DNA of 64,000 bases from Plasmopara viticola (taxonomy: Eukaryota > Oomycota > Peronosporomycetes > Peronosporales > Peronosporaceae), in NCBI GenBank assembly GCA_001695595.3, contig MBPM02000001.1, positions 62,001-126,000 on the forward strand, written 5' to 3'. Shown here piece by piece: positions 22,724 through 34,720 of this stretch (position 1 is its first letter; the number at the start of each line of letters is the position of its first letter). The notes under the pieces were generated by a model. That model ran no database searches and was not told where the DNA came from. It worked only from the letters and a program-made list of their open reading frames with translations. Position numbers and translations under genes: made by a program.

Positions 22724-23154
22724 ACAGCCGGCAGATAGGTCAGACACAGTTACCATGAGCTTGCAAGGAAATGGCGGCCGTGCGACTTCTTTTTAAGTGT
22801 GTGGCAACGACGCAAGCTTTTAGTTGCTCTTTGCTCTCGACTGTGATAAATTTTCCTTTCTTCTGTTGTGACAAGTTCTAAATTTAATATTCAGTGGCGC
22901 GTGGTCTACCAGCGGTATCGGTGGTGGTCACTGTCAATGAATTCGTAAGATCAACATCTTGTATCACATCTATATTTGCTTAGCTTATTTCCGAAACTCC
23001 AGCGTGACTATGTTTTGGTTAATGAGGCTAAAACGCTTAATGTAAACGTCCGTTTCGTGCCACTACAAGCGAGATGCGACGATGTCACACTTCTAGATGC
23101 AAATTTGTAATGGTGCTGATGTTTGTCACCTACAGGGTCAAACAAGAGTAGCAT
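22724..23154. other. Intergenic region downstream of eS30
   Basis: This holds the eS30 3' UTR and the upstream region of the coiled-coil gene. A 'cctacag' at 23129-23135 could be a splice acceptor of an upstream non-coding exon. Nothing else was recognised. Confidence 0.4.
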
Positions 23155-25217
23155 ATGTTCAGCGACGACTCAGCCGCATTCGAAGTGGAGTCTGATGTCG
23201 ACGAATTTTTTGAAGATAAAGAAAGTGAGTTCGCTAGCGAGATTGCGGATAGCATTGATAGCCGCGAGACAGCATCCATGCCGACTCGTCAACAAAACAA
23301 AATGAGTAAACCTGAGGCCACGGATATCCACCTGAAAGCCGAAAACGACTATAGCGCTGACGAATTCGATGATGAATTTGAAGAGTACGAAGACGAGACT
23401 CGTGTCATTGAGGCTCCCGCTTCTCGACACTCTTCAACTACGAAGACGTCTTCTCCGACTTACTTGATTGAAAGTAGTACACGTTGTTCTATTGATGTGT
23501 TCGGTGGGGCGTATGACGATGACTACGAATATGATGAAGCCTCGTTCGAGGAAGACAGTCGGCGCTCGCAGAGTCAGCGTAGTATAAGCCAAAGTCGTTC
23601 ATTAGCAAATTCGCCAGAAAGTAACATGCATTTTATCCAAAAGACTTCCAAACTTCTTCCGGAGACTCGCTTGCCTGTGTCCGGTGGCAAGACGTTTGTT
23701 GGACCTAGATCGCAGGTGCTTGCATCGGATGGAGAAGAAAAAATTGGAACGATGCAAACCAAACAAATTTCGCTGTTGCTGCGTAAGGTTGAGAGCAAGT
23801 ACAAAGATGAAATTAAAGAGCTACGTGAGAAGAATGCCTTACTTTTGTTGAAAGGGCGCGAAATTAAGGCGACAATGCGCCAAACTAAGGAAGAGCTCAC
23901 TATGCGCAAGGCACGCATGGAGAAAAAGCGCCGGCGTGCTGCTGACAGACGGCGAGAACACGAACGAGCGGCAGAGCGTGTGCAACAGGAACTCGCGAGT
24001 GCTTTGTCATCCAATGTTGAGTGTGATCGCCGCGTCGAGGGACTGCAAGGTGAGCTCATTGAGGTGCGAGGGGTTTTAAAGATTGTAGAGCAACAGAGAC
24101 AAGAGGCAGAAGTACGCACAATGAACCTAGCCGAGAAACTTCAGATTTCACTGAAGGACTTTCACCAGCTTACAAGCAATTTTGAAAGTACAGTCAACGC
24201 AAAAAGGGCTTGTGAGCAGCGTTTTGAAGAAGTGAAAGGGATGCATCAAGTACAACTCGAAGTGATGGAACACAAATGTAAAGTTGATATTGATGCAGCG
24301 CGTCAAGCACTTGCTGAGGAGGTCGCAGCTCGTGCGAACGAACGGCAAACGCTGCCAGAAAATTATAAGCGAGTGGTGGACGCTGAAAGAGAGCGCTTTG
24401 AAAGGCTAGAAGCTGTTTTGATTAAACAGATGCATGAACTAGAGTCCCGTGCAGCTCAGAATAAATTGACACACAGTGCAGAGCTTGCTCGAGCTAACGA
24501 AGCCAAGCACCAGGCTGAACAGCAAGCAGAGCGTCGAATACACAACGAAGTGGACAGAGTAAAATGCCAATGTTTCTATAGCCCACCAGCTTTTCGAATT
24601 CATTGGCTAACACCACTCTTTTAATTCAGATTGCACGCGAGCGTGAAGCCTTAGATGAGCAACGACGCGAACTACTGGTATCGATGGCCCGATCAAATGC
24701 GCACATCGATGAAGAACGAGGAAAAATGGAGGCTCGAACCCGCGACTTGGACGCTCGATGGTCTGAGTTTGCAGCTGAACGCGCCGAGCTGAAGGTCCGT
24801 ATTGAGTGCATTGAAGAACGCCAAAGGCGTTTGGAAAACAGCGAGATGCTCATTGAGAGGCGCCGCACGGAGCTGGCCGCAGTCGGGCGAGAAACACTGG
24901 AGCGTTCGTATGCGCTGGCCAGACGCGCTCAAGAATTTGTCGACATTATCGCAGAGCGTGATAAGCTACGCTGCCTCGTAAAAGGTCTGACAGAGCGCTC
25001 GGAGAGGAGTGAACAGCGGGCATTGGCGTTGGAGAGGGACCGCGAGATGCTTAAAACGGCGGCGAATGAGCTAGAGCAGGAGCGGCTGGTGGTGGCAAAA
25101 CAGCGCGTACAGTCACGCTACTTTCTGGACGGTGCGCGCAAGCTAGAGAGTGTGTTGCAACCAAAGTACTCGACGGTTACAGACAAAGTGCACCCAAAGA
25201 CGAACTTCAACATTTAG
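23155..25217 (+). CDS. Long coiled-coil protein, possibly FBF1-like (ciliary transition fibre)
   Basis: Two exons, 23155-24558 and 24630-25217, are joined in phase 0 across a 71-bp intron (GTAAAA...TTCAG), giving 663 aa. Residues 1 to about 190 are acidic and serine-rich (for example SDDSAAFEVESDVDEFFEDK) and probably disordered. From about residue 200 to 640 the chain is almost continuous coiled coil rich in Arg, Glu, Leu and Ala, with no transmembrane or catalytic motif. The layout of an acidic N terminus plus a long C-terminal coiled coil recalls Fas-binding factor 1, a transition-fibre protein of flagellar bases, but coiled coils are poor evidence for homology. It is convergent with the START-FYVE gene. 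If it is FBF1, the organism should still make flagellate zoospores. Confidence 0.85.
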
Positions 25218-25407
25218 AATCAACAGCTTAGACAAACACATGTTAAGCTTTAATTCACTTAAAATTTGTATCGACACAATCAACCAATGGTACTGCAACG
25301 CTACATCCTTTGAGAATTCCTTGACTTCGCCTCTCGGCTACGACGGTCGCCTGCGACAGTGTAAATCATGTTGCTCCTAAGCCTGACCCTGGGTTGCTGT
25401 CTGTGCA

Positions 25408-25436
25408 TTTGCTGCTGTTGTTGCTGCTGCTTTGCC
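25408..25436. repeat. Short TGC/TTG trinucleotide run
   Basis: An imperfect (TGY)n-type microsatellite, 'tttgctgctgttgttgct' and onward, lies between the convergent 3' ends of the coiled-coil and START-FYVE genes. Confidence 0.6.
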
Positions 25437-25479
25437 GGCCTATTCGACGAGGGAAAGGTATCCCCGCTGCCTGTACCCC

Positions 25480-27402
25480 TTAGGCGGCCAGGCGCGGGGA
25501 CTTTTCGACCGAATCGCCGCGCACGCGCGACAGAATCCCGCTAAAAAATGGCCGAAAGCCGCTGGCTGGTGGCGAACCATTATTAGTTGAAGCCGAGAAA
25601 TTACTTGGTTCCTCCTTATCCATGCTCGTGCGTAAAATGGTCGATGCGCGGCTCGACTGCTCAAATTGAACCTCTGAAATACGCTCCACGATTGGCATTT
25701 GCAGCCCCAACGTGCGCATCTGTGTCGCCTGACAGTCAGCAGCTAGTGGCACCGCAGGTTTCGCTTCCATCATTTCCTGGTCATCCGATTCCATGTCAAC
25801 GTCTGCAGTCTCCTCCGTCTCCAACCGCTGTATCTTGGCAGGTGGCCAAACCGTGGTGGGATCTTCAGGCCTTTCACGTGGAAGCACAATTGGCTCATGG
25901 ACCGATTCGCGCAAGTAACCTATGTCAACAGGGTTCTGTTTGTAGCTCGAAAGGCGTTGTGCCGTAATGGCGGCAGCTGCTACCACTGATGCTGCTGAAG
26001 TTGAGGGCCTTGACCCTGCTGAGGGGGTTGTAGCTGTACTGTTTGCTCCAGATTGAGGCGTAGAGCCCCCAAACCCGAGAGTGCTACGGGGCGTGAGGTT
26101 GTTAGCAATGTACGATCTTGGCGTGTTACTATCATTAAAAAAAGCGATGAAGTTACGCGTTCCTCGTGCGCGACTGTGTTTTCGCCCACACGCATCGTAC
26201 GTCGAACGTGTAGAAGTCGTGGAGCGAATAGAAAGATTCGAATGAGCGGACGCGTCTGAATAGGCTGAGGGCGTGCGCGAGCCACCACTATTAGCCATGT
26301 ACAAGTCCATCAGGTTCATTTCGTTTTGTGCAATCGTGCTGGTTGAAGTAATTGAGGAGGTAGATATATCCGACATATTCCCATCTTCGTCTTGTTCGCC
26401 AGCCTTTTGCACACCCATGTTGCATACTGAGCAAATACGTACGTTCTTAAGTGTTGTGCCTGGTACCTCTACAGACTTAAACACGCTACACTTGCCGCAA
26501 ATAACCTCACCGCAACTTCGACAGTGGTGACGCGGGCGAAACGTGCCAAAAGCCCGGCTGCACACGGCACAATGCAGACGCTCGTGGTTAGGTACCCATT
26601 GCCTTTTATCAACAAAGGTGCATGCAATCATTTGCTGTTTGTCAATGATGCGGCGAACTTGTACGATGCTGTTCAATAGCTGCGACTCAGCCGTCTTAAA
26701 TGCCCATTGTGCAGGAAAATAACCCCCCGGATTAAATCGCGCTACGTGATGTACACGTACAACATTAGGCTCTGCACGATCCAGACGATACATGTATCCC
26801 GCGAGAATTTTGGCGCGAACAAGACCATGCGAATTCTCAAGCGATGGACATTCGTTAACCTCTATAGAGTTAAGAACGCGAATGTACATCTCGTTGCCAA
26901 ACGAGTCGACAATCTTATCTTGCACCTCAAGGCAGCAGTAATCGCGATGAGATACGATTGGGGTCGGCGTCTTGACAGCATACCACTTGATACCAATATA
27001 CCTAAAAGGAGTGAGTGGGGTTCGTGGGACGATCGTGAGAAGCACAGCAGCATCCATCACAGCCGGATTCAGTTTTTTCATCAGCCTCTTGAAAAGTGCA
27101 TCATCATGAGCAGCGTACGCACGACCAATCTGGTCTAGCGAGGCTGCAAGCTGGCCCTTACAGCCCACCTCAGCAATGTTGGACTTGTGGGCGTTAGGGC
27201 CACGCATTTGCCCAAAGTTGCGGTAAATAGCCACGCCTTTCTTCTCTCGCATGGGGATCCAGCTATTTTTGTGGCAGTCACTGAGCGCAAAAACCTTACG
27301 AATAGAGGCCTCGGCGAATTCAATGTATTGACGCCGCATGTCCTCAGAAACTCGCACATTCGTATTAAAAAAGCCTTTTGGCAGCGGCAGCGACGTTGAC
27401 AT
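25480..27402 (-). CDS. START-like/FYVE zinc-finger protein
   Basis: 640 aa from one exon, starting MSTSLPLPKGFF. Residues about 20-250 form a START-like lipid-binding region of the type common in oomycetes (WIPMREKKGVAIYRN, VSHRDYCCLE, YIRVLNSIEV). A FYVE finger follows at about 268-330 with paired cysteines and the R-HHCRSCGEVICGKCS core, which in this family binds phosphatidylinositol 3-phosphate on endosomes. The rest is low-complexity Ser/Thr-rich sequence with Ala runs, then a short conserved-looking basic C terminus. START-FYVE fusions form a large family in oomycetes, so orthology to one animal gene is not implied. The likely role is lipid sensing or traffic at endosomes. It is convergent with the coiled-coil gene. 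Confidence 0.92.
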   Translation of the reverse strand: MSTSLPLPKGFFNTNVRVSEDMRRQYIEFAEASIRKVFALSDCHKNSWIPMREKKGVAIYRNFGQMRGPNAHKSNIAEVGCKGQLAASLDQIGRAYAAHDDALFKRLMKKLNPAVMDAAVLLTIVPRTPLTPFRYIGIKWYAVKTPTPIVSHRDYCCLEVQDKIVDSFGNEMYIRVLNSIEVNECPSLENSHGLVRAKILAGYMYRLDRAEPNVVRVHHVARFNPGGYFPAQWAFKTAESQLLNSIVQVRRIIDKQQMIACTFVDKRQWVPNHERLHCAVCSRAFGTFRPRHHCRSCGEVICGKCSVFKSVEVPGTTLKNVRICSVCNMGVQKAGEQDEDGNMSDISTSSITSTSTIAQNEMNLMDLYMANSGGSRTPSAYSDASAHSNLSIRSTTSTRSTYDACGRKHSRARGTRNFIAFFNDSNTPRSYIANNLTPRSTLGFGGSTPQSGANSTATTPSAGSRPSTSAASVVAAAAITAQRLSSYKQNPVDIGYLRESVHEPIVLPRERPEDPTTVWPPAKIQRLETEETADVDMESDDQEMMEAKPAVPLAADCQATQMRTLGLQMPIVERISEVQFEQSSRASTILRTSMDKEEPSNFSASTNNGSPPASGFRPFFSGILSRVRGDSVEKSPRLAA

Positions 27403-28491
27403 AGCGGTGGCTGTTGTTCTACAAATGCCTGCCTAGGATCTTAAAGATAGAGTAAGCTACGGTGGCAACGTTGAAGAGCAAAGATTCGTGCCGTCGCGCG
27501 TTGAGCTGTCGTCGTCTGGGGTCGCACGGCGTAGCCGGTGTCGATCTTGTCCTACGAAGAACCAACCAGACGGCGATCGAGGGCAAAGTGGCCAATGCGG
27601 CGAGCCTTGAAAAATTGTGGCCAATAACAACTCGTGCGCCTGTCTGATTTAGACTGACTATTCGCTGTCGAGAATCAAACATTCTTGAAAGCTGTAGCGC
27701 GAACACGTGCATGTGAGAGATAGAATGTTGATGCAGCCGGAATAATGACACATAACCACAGTTTTTTCAATCAACAACTTCTTCGGCACGCCACGATTTC
27801 AACAAGCATGACGCGACCAGAGCGAAGTGGGATTTTGTCAATCCTTCCTGACAGCTGCACGAGTTGAGTCGTAAGTTGTCTGCGTCTTTAACGTTAGCTG
27901 AGATCTCCTCCGCGCAATATGCCCAATTTTGTCGACACCAACAAGATTAACTTACATTTATCATTTGAAGTATGGATGAAAGGCACAGATATCTACGCCA
28001 TACGGGTAACATGCGGGCCAGTGGCATTCAGAGTGATGACTTGCACAGGTTTGCCCGGATGAAAGAAGGGGAGGTACATGTTTAAACACGGAGTTTTCTT
28101 TCGTCGAGCAAAACGCTTGCACTGCTATCATGTGCTAATAATAAGTCAAAGTACGCGCACATTTGTTGTTACAGCACGTAATTAAATTTTTGTTGAGCAT
28201 TTCGACAAACTTAAGCACCTAGAGAAAGCAACCGTTGTGGCAGTTCACAATAACACCTTATTATCTCATCTTGGTGGATTGCACCGAACACAGTCGCTGC
28301 TCGATTAAAAACCGCTCAACCATAAGACGTAATGCTGGAAACATGTTCGTAAGCTAGCAACTAGCATGTGCTAAAACAGTCGGTTGCGCCTGCGCTTAGT
28401 GGTAATGAAAATGATCTACATGGCAACGAGTGAATATATCAGTGCTCTGATATATTTCTATTTTGAGCCTACTAATAATTCTTCATATAAA
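27403..28491. other. Upstream region of the START-FYVE gene and unannotated DNA
   Basis: The first few hundred bases on the minus strand should hold the START-FYVE promoter. Frames of 60-110 codons occur on both strands without family features. No gene is supported. Confidence 0.4.
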
Positions 28492-28808
28492 GGTTGGGGT
28501 GACGCCCTCCTTCCAAGCGCGGGGGCTAAATGCTCGCGCGCTTCGGGCAGGTGCTCTCGGGCATCTGCAGGTCTCTAACGAGTTTCACCCTCGACGCGAC
28601 GGTCTCCAGCACCAGGGCGCCATCTGGGCTCTTACCAAGTCAGAGTAAACAAAATAATGGAAGACCCTCACGACCTCGGTGCTGGCTGCACTGCCCGCCG
28701 AACGAGACCCGACGTATGCGGACACCACTCTATGCCGTGGACTAGCCAGACTGAGCCTAGCATGTGCATAACTTGGCAACGCGATAACGTAATACAATAC
28801 AATAATAA
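28492..28808 (+). mobile_element. SINE-like retroposon, copy 1
   Basis: About 315 bp, starting GGTTGGGGTGACGCCCTCC and ending in an AATACAATACAATAATAA tail. It is about 95% identical by eye to the copy at 37329. It is GC-rich, unlike its surroundings, and has no convincing long frame. A short target duplication around AATAAT is possible but cannot be told apart from the tail. Confidence 0.8.
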
Positions 28809-31800
28809 ATGTCAACTTAAAGATTCCTTTCTTTGGAAACCAAGAGGGTCGGTGCGCTACCACAAAAGTTACATTAACGGGAAGCCAGCTAATAATACGA
28901 TGACTCGGTTTGGCCCCGTTACATCCTGCCTTAAATTACATGCATTATAGGAGTAGGATAAGTGTTATCCCTTTTCTTTTACTTTTATACAGAACGATGA
29001 AAAAGAAAATTTTGGTTCGACTTCGGAAGTTTTTTTTGCACCAAAATTGGCCATTGTGACTAAACTGCGTCCGCAACAGACGCTGCACCTGCCCCGAAGA
29101 CTATATTTTTTTTTGTTGACGTAAGCTCGCCGACCAAAAATATTTTCAGGCAAGAAAGACTTTAGAAGAGCCCCGCACTCTACTTTGGCGAGGACAGCAC
29201 GTCTGCCATTCTCCCTCACCAGATCATCCACCGACAACTCCGCCTTCAACGATAACCAAGGCCATTATTCGCCTGGATCGGCATCCGCTAAGCTCGATAA
29301 AGCCCCAAGCTTAAGACACATTTGTCAAAACAAACCCCGTTAACCGAGACAAAAAAGGGGTTGACTTCTCGTCAAACTCTTCGACCATTTTCAATCAGAA
29401 CAGAATAAACCATGATTTTTGAAAGAACAAGACCGGTCTGAGACGTTCTTGTTGATAATGGCATTAGATTGGGTAAAAAAAGAGCGGGCCAAAGTAGAGA
29501 CGTCAACCCCAAAATTTTCCTCGGGTATGTCCAGTGGACGAAGCCACTAAAGCAGCGTGCGAACCCTAGTCCTTTAAGTATTTTCCGTCTGACCATTTAT
29601 CTCTGTATAATACCTCAGTCAGGCAGTAATACTCACCTGGGGCGAGCTGAAGCAATAGCTGACGCAAATCTCCCAACTATCTGTACTGTGCGCGGTCACG
29701 CTTCCTCGAAGCTAGGGGGGAGCTTGTGGACTTTATACAAAAGCTGAGATTTTGTTCAAGTGTGATGGCCAGTATACGTTTTTGGAGGAAGTTGTGCCTA
29801 CCATTTTCATGAACTGACTACGCACAGGGTCGACCCGAATATATGTTCTTCTGTGCGCCGTCGCTCAACTCAGAACGTTATGATAGTGACAAGGGGCGAC
29901 AAATTTAGATATTAGGTATCACGGGTGGGGTAAGACTCACAAAGCGGGGGCCCATCGGACGTTTCAGTATTAGTGGACTCCGATATGCTGCTGACTGAGA
30001 GGTAGACCTATTGGCAATTGTTGATGCTTCATCTGTAATGACACCCGTCATTTGCAGCTAGGGGTTCCTCTTCTATGAGGATGTCAAGGGTCGAGGTAAG
30101 GGAAATTTGTCGGCCGACTTGGTGCCCTGTTTGCCACAAAATTACCCCAGCACTTTCCATCGAACTACAGTTAAGCACAGCCGAAGACATAGTCGAAGTG
30201 TAGCAAACGCAAGCGACGCTAAGTGGCTTGTCTAGCTCGTTAAAGTCAGAGAATTTACCCACTGAAGGTTTTTATTAGTATGCTGTCAAAAGCATTTTGT
30301 TGTTGGTCCTCCCTGTATTCATTTAATAGATCAGCAAGAGGCTTTGCGAGACCAGCATAGCCAGCATTGTACAAATGCATAATCCAACCATTGTCGCATG
30401 TGCTTTTGGGGCTGTGACATTCGTCAGGCTAAGACGGCTCCTTTTTTTCTAAACCTTGGGGGTATTTAAGAAAGAAGTCGACGACTGCAAGCTCTTGACC
30501 GCAAAGCTACATTTGTCGATGTTGGCGTGTCGGAAATTTGTATTTGGTGATCGAACTGCTAATCGCCGCCAGGCGCAAGAACCACCGCAAAGTGTACAAC
30601 TCGCTCTTTGTTTAAATTAGGTACCATATCGAGTACACTGGTCCGCGTAAACGAAACAGGTTGCCAAGCCAAACATCGTTTCTTAAATAGGTGCTCGCGC
30701 AGAAAACGCTGCACTATTTTGCTTACTGTAAGGATGAGCTAGTCACCGCTTTTCACTTGGCTTCCAAGCACAAATAGTGCACCATGTCACGCTTTGCCTA
30801 TTAGTCAAGACGGAAGTTAGTGATTTGATATTGCTGGGAGTGGTCACTGTGCTTCATGCTGGTACAAGATCGATGTCCGTGCTTATTCCTAGTGAAGTGG
30901 TAGGTGTATAGGCACCACATCTTAGTATTTATTTGACAAAGGATGCCAAAGTTTAGAATTTCTATCCAACTTTGACCCCAAGGACAGCTACGCTGTCTAT
31001 GTGGCTATCTTAAGTCAGATTTTAAGAAATTTTTTATTTTTAAAAAACATCAGCTTGGTGGTAATTTAAATTCTAGCTCCCAAGAGCTCAGTATCTCTGT
31101 GTTCTTTGTATTTTAACAATCAAAGAGCACCTGCCGTGAAACGGCGGCCAATTGAGCTGCTTGACCAGTGGTAGCTGCTTGACGCAGTAATGGTGGTGAA
31201 TCTTGACTTGTGGCCAGTAATGTCCACTTGTGAGACGTTCTTACCGGTGGTATGTCATCATTAAGTTAAGCGCTTCGCCTATGTTGCTGTTCAGATCCAC
31301 GCTAACCAATTGCGGGGCTTTCTTCTCTTCTGCTTGTAAAAGTATGCTACCCATATTAAGAGTGCTATTATTAGCGAATTCAGCGGCCGATTCCAGCAAG
31401 GCTGGACCTACAAAGAAAGACTTAAACGTCGTGGTCTCGTCCATGTATGAGAGAAATGAGTACACTCGATAAGTCTATTTTTGTTCGTGTAAGTGATGAG
31501 ACATTTTTTTAAAGTAGCCGTATGCAATACCGGAAAAGAGCATGAATGGCCAACGGTATGCTGCGCAGATTGTTTTCTTGACATATGTAACGCTGCCTCG
31601 CCAATCTTGAGCTTCTCTAGCCAATACCGTAATTTTCTTTGTTTATGATAATAGAAATCCGAAGGTGATGAAATTTCTGCGCTAGAAGTTTGAGTCTGTT
31701 GACACTAGGGGCGTCTAAGCTTGTAACATTAGCCAGCCGGACTATGATTGACTAGTTTCCGTTGTTCCTTAGACACTTTCAATCTATCTTGATAGTTTGA

Positions 31801-33345
31801 AAGTGGAACGCGAAAGATAGCGTTAAAGCCGTGGGTACAAAAAGTGTCACATGTGGGCCACGTAGAGTCACCAGCTGTGAGTATTAATTTTCCACGGGCT
31901 AGTAGGCCAGAGCCGTAAGACACGTATTCAAGTAGTTCCGCACAATGTTGCACAAGCTGGTAGCATATGTTCGCAAGATAGCGGACCCGGGGTGGGTGCA
32001 GATGTACGACTTAAAAGCAGGAAACGTAGCTTACTTGGACGTGAATAAGGACGCGATACAAATTCGATCTTTGCGAGTAACTAGGAGCCCTGTGGCTGAC
32101 AAAGAGACCTTTATTCACGGATATAACTGAGAGTTTAATTGGTCATTGAGTCACGGTAAGTGTACTCTATTACTAGAAATGTCAAATTTAAGTAGAAGGC
32201 AAGAAATATCTCAAATGTAATGTTTTCTCAAATAAAAGGCGTTTTAAAGGTATGCATACATAAACCAGGTCTTCTTTCCGCAAACAGAGGCGCACTGACG
32301 GGGTGGTACAAGTGCAACAACGAGGATACCGAAGTGATGGTACGTGGCCTCAGCGTACCGGCCGTCTTTTTCAGGACAAATCTGGTCGGCAATGTACGCT
32401 TTCCCTTGACTCAACATCGTGGAGGTCTCAAGGACCCGGTATATCGTTTTATTAAGAAGTACTGAGATGTGGCCTACCATAAAACCTTAATTTAGAAAGA
32501 GAAAAAAGCACAAGATAAATGTCGTGCCGGGTATGAAGAACTGCGATACAAGGAAACGGCCTGTACTTCGAGAGAAGTCTTTGCTCATGGATTACTTCAT
32601 CAAAAAGACAGAATAATGGTACGATACGAATGTTGTAATTTCCGTACTCGTCATCGACTTTCTGTGTTTAGAAAAGGATTAAGAAGTATCGACTGTTCAT
32701 ACTTGTGATAAGCTGATTATTTAGAAAGGAAGTGTTGCTTGATTACATGTCCGATGTGCTCTATACAGTGCTTCAATTTTGATAGATGGCAAACGTAAAG
32801 AAAGCTGGATAGACCGCTAATCCGCTATATATCATCCCATCTATGTCAAGGATTGTAATTAAATCTATAAGTGCCTCGTCTAGACGCCGAACATTTTATG
32901 GTCGTTTCAAAACAGGCGTCCCTAAAAGGGGCGCGAAATGCGCTCTATTTCTTCTAAAGAATGGCTAGAAAGCTGCACTGATTCGTAAAATATTACTTCC
33001 TTGTTATAAAGTCAAGCTTGGTAAGCTTAATTAGGTTGCCGACGTGCTTTTGCACAGATCTAACCTGAGCGAGTTCTTACCAACAGAATTAAAGGCTCTA
33101 GTCAGCATAAGGAACGGGTGTCAATTTACAGCCTTTTGTGTTATTCTCTATCAAATGTAAAAATGCTATTTTCCGCGGTTGCAGCACTATGAGTGAACAG
33201 GGGGTTTGCTCTTCTAAAGGGTAGATCCGCCAGAAATAAATCAAGTCGTTGTTGAAAGTCGACAACTTAAAGTACGACGTGCCTCTGAAGGTATAAGATG
33301 CTCTATTTAGTGGTCATTCGGGCCGAGAAAAAACATTTTGTTCAG

Positions 33346-33417
33346 TCTCCACGTGATGGCTTAGTACAGTTCTCGCTTTGGGTGCGAGAGTTCCGGGGTT
33401 CGCATCCAATGGAAGCA
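33346..33417 (+). pseudogene. tRNA-Pro(UGG)-like relic
   Basis: The anticodon arm is perfect: CTCGC, loop TTTGGGT (anticodon TGG), GCGAG, preceded by an A-box-like TGGCTTAGTACAGT. A B-box-like GGTTCGCATCC follows, as in plant-type tRNA-Pro. The T stem and acceptor stem do not pair, so it is probably a dead copy or a tRNA-derived retroposon head. Confidence 0.5.
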
Positions 33418-34636
33418 TTTTTAGACACACTATTGTATTTTTAATAAGGATATACAGGATGATGAAAATCATCAGAATCTCTCAGCCAAGACGAAGCGTA
33501 TGCCTATAGGGCTGAGCCAATCTTTCTTTGTTAAAAGGAATGATGTAATTATTTACACATGAAAGGTTGTGTCATAAAATCAGCATCTTCGACATATTCT
33601 CGGCTTTAAATCAGTCAAAAGCCTTTTAAGCTTCAGGTTCTTCGAAAGTCAGTAAATCCGACAGATTTGGCAGTGCACAAGTAAAGATAGCTTACCCTTC
33701 GACAATCGCGGCTGCACCGCTATGATTGGGCACAAATTCTGTGACACTGTAGTGCATTCGGCAGATACAGGCCACGTTGTTGCACTTACTGGCGAGAATG
33801 TAAAACACGATATGCTTAAAAAAACACATGATGCGCCAATTTGCGCCCATTGTAGGAGTGGGAGAGCGTAATCTCCCGTCTTCACATAATAGTGGTGGCT
33901 TTACATGTACAAGTGGTGGCCAAATATATGAGGACTTGTGAGACATGCCGGAAGTCAGATCAGTGACTCACACATCGGCTTCTTAAGAGTGCACTGGTAC
34001 CGGTGAATTATTAGGCTCAAATTTGTCATCGGTTTGCTATAATTCAATGTCAGCCCAGGCGTAAATGTGTTCGTGTACCGCTCCGTGTATTTCAGTATTT
34101 AAATACCATGGTGAACGCGGACACGAACCTTTGGTTTATTGTTGCGTGTTTAGCAAACGCTTATCCAGCCCTTGGAAAAGGCACTTTATGATATTGATTG
34201 TAGGACAGATAATTTAATGAAAAATTCCACTCAAAGGCTTATTGTGCAACGTGTACTATGAGGAGCTTTGATCGTCAAAATATAGACTATATATCTGATT
34301 TCGCTCTCAACAACGAAGTTCACGCAGCTTAGAGCTCTACTTTCTCCGTGTAAATAAGCTGAGACTTAATAGCGTCCTGTTAACATTTCGAAGCACGAAC
34401 CTTTCAAAGGTGATTGGAATGGATGCATGCTTTTTTTCTCAGGATTTCCTATTGAGACTAGAATTTTTACAAAGAGATTTGAGCTACCGCCTATAGGGCT
34501 GATTTGAGACACGTTTGTCCAAGAGGAAGGATACGTTAACATCTTGAAGAGATTTTTTGCCGCCAGTAAAACCAACCATAATATATATCCAAGCATTAAT
34601 TCAGCCAAGAGCACTCTTAGGAAGTCAATCTTTACG

Positions 34637-34720
34637 GTGTCCACATACGTGGTCAAGTATGTGGGGATCTGTGTGACCTGTCAGAGGGTCAAATTCACGA
34701 CATGTACACTACTTCTACAG
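34637..34720 (+). mobile_element. Gypsy-type integrase zinc-finger fragment
   Basis: One open block reads VVKYVGICVTCQRVK, matching the C-X2-C half of the integrase HHCC finger of Ty3/gypsy elements. Flanking frames are broken. It is a separate fossil from the one at 18.8-21.2 kb. Confidence 0.6.

Noticed and set aside
26053..26530. Plus-strand frames opposite the START-FYVE gene
   Set aside because: They are antisense shadows of a well-supported gene.
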